From Chaetoderma sp. LZ-2023a (lineage: Eukaryota > Mollusca > Caudofoveata > Chaetodermatida > Chaetodermatidae), in assembly GCA_034401795.1 (NCBI GenBank), contig CM067374.1:136180508-136244507 (forward strand): 64,000 nucleotides of DNA. The letters are read 5' to 3'. A program made the translations under genes and the position numbers. Positions 13,301-25,300 of this stretch are shown here, in pieces; positions within the stretch are counted from its first letter, which is position 1; the number at the start of each line of letters is the position of its first letter. Below the pieces are notes generated by a model, which searched no databases, was not told the origin of the DNA, and worked only from the letters and a program-made list of their open reading frames with translations.

Positions 13301-16300
13301 ATTGTCGACATTTTTACGCAAACTATTTCATTCACAAAGATCTATTTATATTTTCCCGCATAAATTTGTAAGCAAAGTGAATTGACCAATCGACAGTGGA
13401 TTTAGAAAATTCAGCCTTCTGATGTAAAGTAACGCTAAGTTTGATTGGATAAAACATCCGTAAAGCTTGTGTATTTAGTGATCGAAAACCGGTGGTAGCG
13501 TGAGCCGATAATACATCCCGTCGGCCCAGGAAGCCAATTATTTCGAGCCGATAATACGTCCCATCGGTTCCTCAGTGTTAAGCGTTAAAAGATGGACTAT
13601 ATCGAATCACTCATGATGTCATGATTATGACATCATCCTACACATCACATAGTTGATGATGATGTCATGTGATGGATGGATAAACTAGGAAAGATCCATT
13701 ATTGAGCACAAAACATACACACACGAACGCGCATGCACACACACTAACCCATGGACACCACTCACCATATACACAGGAAGCTTGCATCGTTTTATAATTG
13801 CCTTCCACATGTCATAATCACTGATACCAGCACTGGTGAGAACACACATGTAAGGCGTCCAAAGATACTTCATTCTCATCATAAACACAGCCAGCATAGC
13901 AAAGAATATGGCTTGTACTACAACACAACATGAAACAAAAAGTATGGTGAAGAGTACTGTTTGTACTACAACACAACACAAACATGATTATGAACTATTT
14001 AAACTCAAACCGGTCGAATACGGCTTCTGCAGTGGTTTTCCCATTTGCAGACCAAGAAAAAGATATTTTTGAATATTAACACTGGAATGACTGGCTCGTT
14101 AATCGAGCCAGTCATTCCAGTGGTAAATTTTCAAAAATAACCTCTGTCTCTAAAAGGGAAATTTTCTTGAACAAATTTGAGGTTATAAGGGTTAACATAC
14201 TACTGGAATAAATCTGTTTAGCGACCCAGTCATTTCAGTGGTAAATTATCAAAAATAGACTTCCCTTGGCCTGCAAATGGACATTCCTCGAAGACCACTA
14301 CAGAGGCTGGTTTCATCATGAAAGGGTCAATGGCCAAGATTGGACAAGAAAGCTTAGGATTTTGTCAAGTGACCGGAGATCAGTGATGGGTGGACTTTTT
14401 GAAAATTTAAAACTGGAATGGCTGGTCGAATTGCCTGCTGGTAATTTGAGTGTCAGTAGTCCGTGTACAGATGCTTACTTGTATGGAATGCTAGCTCTGG
14501 TCGTCTGCTCAGAATGTGGGTCTTCGTCTCCGCTTGTTTCTCATCACCTGACCCCTTCATCTCCGGCTTTGTGTGATTACTGAGGCGGAAAATAAATTTA
14601 TCTGTATTATCATTAGACAAAACTGCTCTACAGATGACTAGGTCTCCGGAGTCATTAAACTCTATAAAGGTATATGTAATCCACTGCCATAGGAATCACT
14701 GCCACCAACCCACCCACTCCACCGTTTACAAGGCATCACCCATTGGCTTTATAAATTTTAAGTTTGTCAAGGGAGATAACTATCACAATGGACCTTTCCA
14801 GTTTACCCATCCATCATATAACATCATAATCACCTATGTGACGTGTAAGATGACGTCATAATCAATTACATCATGAATGACGCCGATAAGTACGTCACAA
14901 ACGCATAATTGATGATGGACTAAGCATTGCTGTACGAATTGTATGTCTTTTACTATTTAATAAACATTCTGTTGAATATTTTGAAACTAATTTAATTGGG
15001 CGGTGTGCGGACGGAGATTAACTAGGGATGGGCAGGGTATAGATATAACTGTAAATGTCCATTGCGGTCCCTCACACGGAATCCACATATCAAATTTGAA
15101 CTGAATATGTGTATGCATGTTAAAGTAATCTAGTGGAAACCATATTGTCAGGTAAGATAACTCTGCTGAATATCGACAAATTTCGTTAAAACTAAATCAG
15201 AACACTGCATATCGCACTGGTATGTCCAATGAAAAGATTTACAAGCGTATGTTCAAACCCGTTAGAAATCTAATTCAGACAAGGTAATATCAATGAATTT
15301 AAATTTTGTCTGGAGAGATAACTCTGGCAATTACAAACAAATCTGAAACACGATCACTCCGAGGTCTTATCACATGGTATCCATGTAACAAATTTGGACT
15401 GAATATGTCAAGGGATTTGCATGTTTTCGATAAATTTTAAGTTTTTCGTGGGAGATAAATAATTGCAACAGTAGATTCAAAACTCTAGAAATATGAAAAT
15501 ATCTCATTTTTATTAGCTACAGCTCATGTATTTTTGCGATTTGACAACTGATGGAAATTGCCACGAAATTACAATGGTAACTATATACGAATGTGCACTT
15601 CGTCACTATCGATCTCAAAATAGTAGATAATAATAATGTCTGGTTCATGTGATGTCATCAAATTAACACCCTAACTACCAAAATGTTGATTTTCAACACT
15701 GTTATTAGGTCACTATTTTCGAAAGCGTAGTAAAATCTAACGCATGAAAATAGGAACCTGGATATGAGAGCGAGCTTAGGCCCCTAGTAGAGTAGCGCAC
15801 ATACGGTTAGAGTTTGTTTAACCACGTACAGTATGATCTAGTTTAGTAAGTCACGTGTTTGTATTCGAGTACTCAGTATTTAGTAAGACTATTCAATAAA
15901 CTGTCGGGTGAATGTCATTCAGCACGTAACTAAAGGGTAGTCATTTCACGGAAATCTCACCTCAAGAATTCTCACAAAAAGCCGTCTGTTTGAGTATTTT
16001 TCGAAAGCATATGCCATAATAAAGAGATTATGATAATTTCACAACATAAATGCAATTATTCGCGTGAATCTAACTTAACTCTACTTAAAGCAACACTCTG
16101 TAGTCTGGCAGATATACGAAGACCTGCAAAACAAAATGATGTGATTCTAACTCTATCGACCAAACAAGAGCTCCGCAAACATCGCATAATACCCCACCAT
16201 GATGACAAACCAATGAATGGGAGATATCAGAAAATATTTATTTCTTGTTCAGACCAGACCAGTCATCCTTATGAAGTGTCAAATTGATCCATTAATCGGT

Positions 16301-19300
16301 CAAGGAGGTATCGTCCAGAAACCAATTTTCAAGATGGTCGCCGGACTGGTGGCCATATTGGATTTCTGATTATCACCAATTTTGATAAGTTTCATCACCA
16401 GACATATTCCAACCACCCTATGAAGTGATCTGATAGATGGTAACGGAGACATCATCCAGAAACCAACTTTCAAGATGGCAGCCTGTGGCTGGCGGCCATC
16501 TTGGAGTTCGGACCATCGTCAATTTTGACAGGTCTCTTCTCCAGACCTAGTCCAACCACCATATAAAATTTCAAAGCGATCCGATAAATGGGAACAGAGT
16601 TAGCATCCAGAAACCAATTTTCTAGATGGTGGCTGGCGGCCATCTTGGATTTTGCTTCATTGTCAATTTCGATAGGCTTCTTCTCCAGACCTTGTCCAAC
16701 CACTCTATGATGCTTCAAAGCGATCCGATAAACAGTAACGGAGTTATCATCCGGGAACCAATTTTCAGGATGGCCACCGGTAGCTGGTGGCCATCTTGGA
16801 CTTTGGAGCAGCGTCGATTTCGATAGGTTTCTTCCTCAGAGCTAGTCCAACCACCCTATCAAGTTTCAAAGCGATCCGATAAACGGTTAAGGAGTTATCA
16901 TCCAGAAACTAATTTTCAATTGTATATCGGATCATTGTTAATTTCAATAGGTTTCTTCCCCAGACCTAGTCCAACCACCCTATGAAGTTTCAAAGCGATC
17001 CGGCGAACCGTTAAGGAGTTATCATGTGGAAGCTAATTTTCTGGTGGCCATCTTGGATTTTGGATCATTGTCAAATTCCATAGGTTTCTTCCCCAGACCT
17101 CGCTTAACCACTCTATGAAGTTTCAAAGCCATCCGATAAACGGTAATGGAGCTATCATCCAGAAACCAATTTTCAAGATGGCCACCGATGGCTGGCGGCA
17201 ATCTTGGATTTCGGGTCATCGTCAAATTCGATAGGTTTCTTCACCAGACCTAGTCCAACCACTCTATGAAGTTTCAAAGCGATCCAATAAACGGCAATGG
17301 AGTTATCATCCGGAAACCACTCTGCCGCTCGCACGCCCGACCGACCACCTGCGCGGACGGATGGACAGCAGCGCCATTACATAATACCCCACAGAATTCT
17401 TTGGTGGGCTATAAATATTCATGTGATAAAAGATCTAATATTTTGACCCAAAAAATTGATCAATCAAAATTGTGAATAGACTTCTAGAGCCTACCACCAT
17501 AGAATCCATCTAGTAAAATTTGCTTTAAATGTGTCGAGCAGCCTAGGAGTAGTAGCATTTTTTTAGTAGATTTTTCATAAAATCTAAGATATTCACCCAA
17601 AGAATTGATCAATCAAAATTCTGAATACAAATTGTAGAGCCTACCACCATAGAATCCATCTTATCAAATTTGGTTGAAATATGTCAAGCAGCTAAGAAGA
17701 AGTAGCATTTTGACCATTTCCGGTAGATTTTTCATAAAATTTTAGATTTTCACCCAAAAATTTAATCAATAAAAATTCTGAAAAGATGCTCTAAAGCCTA
17801 CCACCATAGATTCCATCTAGCCGAATTTGGTTGAAATATGTCAAGTAACTAAGGAGTAGCACTTTGACAACTTCCAGTAAATTTTTCATAAAATCTAAGA
17901 TTTTGAGGCCAAAAGATTGACGAATCAAACTTCTGAAAAAAACACATCTGGAGGGTACCAGCATAGGATCATTCCAGCCAAATTTGGTTGAAATCGGTCA
18001 AACCATTAAGGAGAAGCGATTTGAGGGATGGACGGACGGACAACGGACGGATGATGGATGGACGCCATGGCATAAGCTCTTTCAGGCCAAGTGAGCTAAT
18101 AAGGAAATATTTTGATATTTTGACAAAATTTAATCATTAAAGGGTTAAACTAATTTGGCTGATGCTGTTGGTACTGTAAGCAGCAGCACCTTGATTCAAG
18201 TTAACATTCAAAAACCTTCATTAAGATCTAACATTGTTAGAAATTGAGTAAAGCTGTTGGTAAAATAATTTTAAGTTTTCGAACAAAATAATGTCTTGAT
18301 TATTTCTTTGCATAATCCCATAATTGGCTTCTATATGGCACATATACAATGCAGAACATTTCTAGCCGTCATAAGCCAGAGACTGGATGAGGAGTCGGAT
18401 ATTAGCAAGGAACCATCGTAATTATGAGCGTTTGTCTTACGATCTCATGCATATTCATAACTCCGTACATGGTTTAAGGTTTTCCATTCCAGTGATGAAA
18501 TGTATCCCAAATTATACCACTACCACCACCCACACCACACGCCAAAGAAGAAACCCAGTTTTAGCTATGCCCCGCCCATCTCTAGCTAATCTTCACCCAC
18601 ATCTCGCTCGTGTTGGGATCGATCGATCCCTGTACTCCCTGACTATCAATTTCCAGAAAACTATTCATGTAAGTTGTTGAATATTTTGAAACTAATTTGA
18701 CTGGGTACTGTTGCTGCCTATTAGTTTCAAAATATTCAACAGAAAATTTATTAAATAGTAAAAACATACAATTCATACAACAATGCTTAGGCTGTCATCA
18801 GTTAAGCATTCGTGACGAACTTATCTATCTCATTCATGATGTTTTTGGTTATGACATCATCCTATATGTCACATAGTTGATTATGATGTCATATGATTGA
18901 TGGATAAACTGCAACGGTCCATTCTCTCTAAGGTTTGGTGGACCGTGAAAAGCATGTCACACTGGCCTATTAATTTAGATATTATATGATAAACAGTGCA
19001 AGATGTGTTTGTCTTCAGTCATGAAGTCAAGAAACTACAGTACTTAGAATTTGTAATGCTGTTCAGTGAACCAAAAAAGACTAATCAATGAATCAATATC
19101 TATCCATAAGCAAAGTTTGGTTAGAGTATATAACAAGGTTTTGAAGCTACAGCCCTGAGAATGGATGAATCCACTTTTATCTTTGCCCCACACATCTCAA
19201 GATAAGCTCCGCCCACGCTTTGCCCATGTTGGGATTGATCATACCCTGAACTCCCTCAATCTCAATTTTCAGAAACTATACAGCTAAGTCATTGAATATT

Positions 19301-22300
19301 TTGAAACTAATTTGACTGGGAGCCGCTGCTGCCTAGGGCAGCAACAGCACCCAGTCAAATTAGTTTCAAAATAATCAACAGGATGTTTATTAAATAGTAA
19401 AGCCATACAATTCATACAACTGAATGAGTTTTAAAGGTTTATGGCGGACTTAGCCAAGTCATTCATTACGTAGTTGATTGTGACATCAGCCTACAGGTGA
19501 TGTAATTGATTATGGTGTTGTACGAGTATACTTGATCGACAGATTGGATTCATCCATTGTCTATGATGCTCAGCGAACCATAGTCTTGAAATTACAGTGA
19601 AGCATGAAGAGTTGAAATTGAAGCCACAACAAGAATCATTGATGGATCATGGGAAAGGCATGCATGGGCAAAATGATTACTATACAACAGGTATCTTATT
19701 GCGCTTACCTCCAGTTCTGTATGACAGCAAATATGAGTATAATAATGAGGCTAACATGTACAATGATGTAGATAGGAAAGAGTAGTTTTATGGTTAGACG
19801 CTGTATGATGTCAAAGTCTAGGAAGACAAATGGTCCGCTGCAGATATACAGGCGAGAATCAAAGTCCCTGAAAACACACACAGTTAAAGAAGCATCAATG
19901 CATATGTCCATGAACACCATGACGGCAGGTAGGCACAGACAGACAGTCAGGCAGGCAAGCACAGGCAGTCAGGCACAGACAGACAGGCAGGCAGGCAGGC
20001 AGACAGATGGATGGGCGGATGGATGGACAGACAGACATGCACAGGCAGACAGACAGACCACAAATGAAATAACTTATTCCCCTTACAGGCCGACGGTAAT
20101 TAGCTTCCAAACACCAGAGTTCTTACCACAAATATGAAAATATGGGGTAGATTTTCATAAATTAGAGAATATAAGAATTTTGAAATTAAAATCTATTCTA
20201 CTCAAAATGTATCAATTTTGGGCCATAAATGTGGAGATACATTTCCAAGGTGACAAATTATGTCAGGAAAATGAAAACTGTGAGCGGAAATGTGAAAATA
20301 TTATGAGAAAGGCAAAGATTTGAATGAAAAACACAGGGGATTAGTGAAGGTGGGTGGTTGTCAGGGGATTAGTGGGGTGGGTGATTGTCAGGGGATTAGT
20401 GGGGGTGGCTTGTTGTCAGGGAATTAGTGGGGGTGGGTGGTTGTCAGGGGATTAGTGGGGTTGGGTGGTTGTCAGGGGATTAGTGCGGGTGGGTGGTTGT
20501 CAGGGGATTAGTGGGGGTGGGTGGATGTCAGGGGATTAGTGGAGGTGGGTGGTTATCAGGGGATTAGAACGGTTGGTGTCAGGGGATGAGTTGGGGTGGG
20601 TGGGATTAGAGAGGGTGGGTGGGTGTCAGGGGATTAGTGGGGTGGGTGTCAGGGGATTAGTGGGGTGGATGGGTGTTAGGGATTAGTGGGGTGGGTGTCA
20701 GGGGATGAGTGGGCGTCAAGGGATGAGTGGGGTGGGTTGGTGTCAGGGAATGAGTGGGGGTGGGTGGGTGTCAAGCGATGAGTGGGGTGGGTGGGTGTCA
20801 GGGGATTAGTGGGGTGGGTGTCAGGGGATTAGTGGGGTGGGTGTCAGGGTATTAGTGGGGTGGGTGGGTGTCAAGGGATGAGTGGGGATTGGTGGGTGTC
20901 AGGGGATTAGTGGGGTGGGTGTCAGGGTATTAGCGGGGTGGGTGGGTGTCAGGGGATGAGTGGGTGTCAAGGGATGAGTGGGGGTGGGTGGGTGTCAGGG
21001 AATGAGTGTGGGTGGGTGGGTGTCAGGGAATGAGTGGGGGTGGGTGGGTGGGTGTCAGGGGATGAGTGGGTGTCAGGGAATGAGTGGGAGTGGGTGGGTG
21101 TTAGGGAATGAGTGGGGGTGGGTGGGTGGGTGTCAAGGGATGAGTGGGTGTCAAGGGATGAGTGGGGGTGGGTGGGTGTCAGGGAATGAGTGGGGATGGG
21201 TGGGTGTCAGGGAATTGGTGGGGGTGGGAGGGTGGGTGTCAGGGGATGAGTGGGGTGGGTGGGTGTCAGGGGATGAGTGGGTGTCAGGGAATGAGTGGGG
21301 GTGGGTGGGTGTTAGGGAATGAGTGGGGGTGGGTGGGTGGGTGTCAGGGGATGAGTGGGGGTGGGTGGGTGGGTGTCAGGGGATGAGTGGGTGTCAGGGA
21401 ATGAGTGGGTGTCAGGGGATGAGTGGGTGTCAAGGGATGAGTGGGGGTGGGTGGGTGTCAGGGAATGAGTGGGAATGGGTGGGTGTCAGGGGGGTGAGTG
21501 TTATTAAGATATTATATGTATATTAGGCATCTTTAACCCTTTAAACCACGAATGTGTTGAAGAAAATTTCAAATTTCTCATAGAAAATGTCCATTTGCAG
21601 ACCAACAGGAAACTATCTTTGAAAATTTACCCCTAGGATGACTGGCTCAATAATCAAGCCAATCATTCGAGTGATAAATTTTCAAAAATAGTCTTTTCTT
21701 GGTCTGCAAATATAAATTTGTCAAGATCACTGCAGAAGCTGATTTTAGCTGATATGAGTGTTAAAGGGTTTATGAGACATAGTTACCGTGGATGGCTGAT
21801 TCCCAGCTTGTTCAGCAAGAGTTTGTAAATATGTTCATCTGAGTCAATATTTATCACAAACTGAAAGTGGAGAAGGAAATTTCTATGTCAGCGCACGCAC
21901 ACATGTATAATGTATTTCAGACGATGACAACGCCGTATCTTAGATAACTGAATATATTTGCTCAATGCTTGGTCTGCTTTTGTCAGATCGAAAAGTCTAA
22001 ATAATCTGAGCTGAGTTTCCCCGCTCCTTTTATACCTTTCGCTGGGGTGCCTGGATGTAGTCATGTGTGACCGTATATGGGCCTATTGGGTGACTGGAGG
22101 GGGTGGGGTCTGTTTGGCGGTACAGGTGGGGGATTGGCGGTATGGGCGGGCGGTATTGGGGGTACCTGCCCTAGTGGTGGTTGGCGGTAACTGGTGGTAT
22201 GGGGTGTATGGTGGTACCTGGCGGTATGTTAGCAGTTTTGGCATTAACAGGTGGTATGGGGGTGTGTGGCGTTTTTAGCAGTACCTTTTGTGTGGGGCGT

Positions 22301-25300
22301 GTGGTGATTGCGGCAAGAGTTAGTGGTTTCCTGTGGGAATGGGGGTGGGGGTTTAGTGGCGATATAGTAAGTAGATATCAGACCGACATGAGCTATGATT
22401 TAGACTTTATAGCGCTTCGTCCAATTGCAGGACTCATCAGAGGCGATAGAGTGGCGCACAAATTCACTGGACCCTTCACAGGGTGGGGAATCGTCATTCA
22501 TTTGTATGTCGCCAGTGTTGTATTGTTATCTTTAGTTGGGTGAAATGAACAAGACAGCTAAGGTTTAAGGTTTATATTCTTTTATGACTTACAACTTATA
22601 CTACTGAATGTCAGCAATGGCATCCAGTCAAATTAATTTAAAAATATTCAATAGTTTTCCTGTATTGAGAATGAGAAATGTGGAATTCATCAGTGAACGG
22701 ATTAAATGGAAGGTTGATAGATACCTTGATCAGTACATTAATGCCAAGCATCATAACCAGAGCCACAATACAGTACAGGAGCACTTTGCAACATCGCATG
22801 AGGACACCACACGGCCGGATTGTATCACCCTGTGTAACAAATAACACACACAAGCATCATTTAAACAGAGCCACAATACAGTACAGGAGCACTTTGCAAC
22901 ATCGCATGAGGACACCACACGGCCGGATTGTATCACCCTGTATAACAAATAACACACACAAGCATCATTTAAACAGAGCCACAATACAGTACAGGAGCAC
23001 TTTCCAACATCGCATGAGGACACCACACGGCCGGAATGTATTACTCTGTATCGCACACACGCACGCATGTGCACGAGCGCATGTGTGTACGTACATACGC
23101 ACACATGCATGCACGCATGCACGCACACACACACAAACACCAAAAAATCCCTGGAAAAACACGTTCTTTACGATTTAAAATTTATTCTAATGAGAATTGT
23201 GAAACTAAATTGACTGGAAGCCGTTGCTTCCTAATTAATTTCAAAATATTCAACAGTTTTCTTGAAAATGAGATATGTGGAATTCCTCAGTGACAGGGTT
23301 AACCTTTGTTATCCCACACACAGCATAGATTACCCGTGAAGATCCTTCAGCCAAGCTTGAGCTAGCATTCAGAAGCGTGACATATTTTCCCTAATTTGGT
23401 CACATTGGATCAAGGTGACAATTCATCTTCCCAGCGTATCCATCTATCATCTGACATCATATGATGCCATACTCAGTTAAGCGGCATGTAGGAAGACGTT
23501 ATAATCATTACGTCATAAATGATTCTATTAGGCCCATCTTTAACTCTTAATAGTCTGACACGTGCGAATTGTATGTCTCTACTATATAATACACATGTTG
23601 TTGAATATTTTGGAACTAATTTGACTGGACGCTGTTGCTGCCATAGGCAGCAATAGCGCCTAGTCAAATTAGTTCCAAAATATTCAATAGCTCACCTGTA
23701 TAGTTTTCTGGAAATTGATAGTCAGAGAGTGCAGAGATCGATCAATCCCAACATGGACATGGTGTGGGTGGAGCTTAGATTGAGACGGGCGCGGAAAACT
23801 AAAAGTGGAAAGATCCATTCCCATTGGATCAAAGTGACGATGGCCTTTGAACCTCAAAATCAATGGGAATCTTTGTACTACAAAGGGGAAACCTCCAATA
23901 CTAGCTTACTAGATCCATCTAGAAACACAGATAGTAGCTGCGACCGAACAACCGAACAATTTACCGGACAGATAAGCCCTGGATCAGTGAGATTTCAAAT
24001 TTCTTATTCCATTCCATTTCATGTGATAAATGGGACATCAACAAACTTCCGCAATATTTTGTCCAAACTGTACAGCCAGGGTGGTTCTATTGACTGTAAG
24101 ATTTAACCCTTTCATATCAAGATTGGTGCCATATCACGACATAGTAGTGATATGTGTTAAGATTGGTGCCACGTAGTGGTGTCATATGTCATAAAGATAC
24201 GTGTTAAGATTGGTGCCATGTATTAAGATTGGTGCCACATCATGATATTATAGTTATAATGGTCAAGATTAGTGCCACGTCATGATGTCATAGTTATTAT
24301 GGCAAAGATTGGTGCCACATCATGATGTTATAGTTAGAAGGATTAAGATTGGTGCCAAGTCATGATGTCATAGTTATAATGGTCAAGATTGGTGCCAAGT
24401 CATGATGTCATAGTCATAATGGTCAAGATTGGTGCCACGTCATGATGTCATAGTCATAATGGGCAAGATTGGTGGCAAGTCATGATGTCATAGTCATAAT
24501 GGTCAAGATTGGTGCCAAGTCATGATGTCATAGTCATAATGGTCAAGATTGGTGTCACGTCATGATGTCATAGTCATAATGGGCAAGATTGGTGGCAAGT
24601 CATGATGTCATAGTCAAAATGGTCAAGATTGGTGCCAAGTCATGATGTCATAGTCATAATGGTCAAGATTGGTGCCACGTCATGATGTCATAGTCATAAT
24701 GGGCAAGCTTGGTGCCAAGTCATGATGTCATAGTCATAATGGGCAAGATTGGTGCCAAGTCATGATGTCATAGTCTAATGGTCAAGATTGGTGCCACGTC
24801 ATGATGTCATAGTTATAATGGTCAAGATTGGTGCCACGTCATGATGTCATAGTTATAATGGTCAAGCTTGGTGCCAAGTCATGATGTCATAGTCATAATG
24901 GGCAAGATTTGTCCAAGTCATGATGTCATAGTCATAATGGGCAAGATTGGTGCCAAGTCATGATGTCATAGTTATAATGGTCAAGCTTGGTGCCAAGTCA
25001 TGATGTCATAGTCATAATGGTCAAGATTGGTGCCAAGTCATGATGTCATAGTCATAATGGTCAAGATTGGTGCCACGTCATGATTTCATAGTTATAATGG
25101 TCAAGATTGGTACCAAGTCATGATGTCATAGTCATAATGGGCAAGATTTGTGCCAAGTCATGATGTCATAGTCATAATGGGCAAGATTGGTGCCAAGTCA
25201 TGATGTCATAGTTATAATGGGCAAGATTGGTGCCAAGTCATGATGTCATAGTCATAATGGTCAAGATTGGTGCCACGTCATGATGTCATAGTTATAATGC

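Larger units (their letters stand above)
6627..13577. mobile_element. ~6.95-kb TTAA-flanked non-autonomous element, copy 1 (intron 12)
   Basis: Bounded by TTAA at 6623-6626 and 13578-13581. Its insertion is proven by the family B repeat it interrupts. One end reads CCCTCCAGGCCCTACC; the other, read inward, is CACTGAGGAACCGATGGG, a weak terminal inverted similarity. Below the second end are 43-bp subterminal repeats containing GACGKATTATCGGC. A second copy in opposite orientation is at 39877-46387 and is collinear with this one over most of its length, allowing for indels and the Tc1 at 7236-8886. No transposase of its own is visible. TTAA duplication and CCC-type ends suggest piggyBac-like mobilisation, an inference. 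Confidence 0.85.

Noticed and set aside
18387..18480. Candidate exon between exons 10 and 12 ending at GATC|GTAAGA
   Set aside because: The frame needed for exon 12 contains a stop (TGA) just before the donor; 14479-14579 fits phase and similarity instead.
20978..21526. GGWVSG-type repeat ORFs
   Set aside because: Low-complexity G-rich minisatellite read in several frames; no start context or splice support, and they lie on the strand opposite the gene inside its intron.
22678..23178. Plus-strand 166-codon ORF with three repeats
   Set aside because: It is the antisense of the triplicated exon 8 segment on the minus strand.
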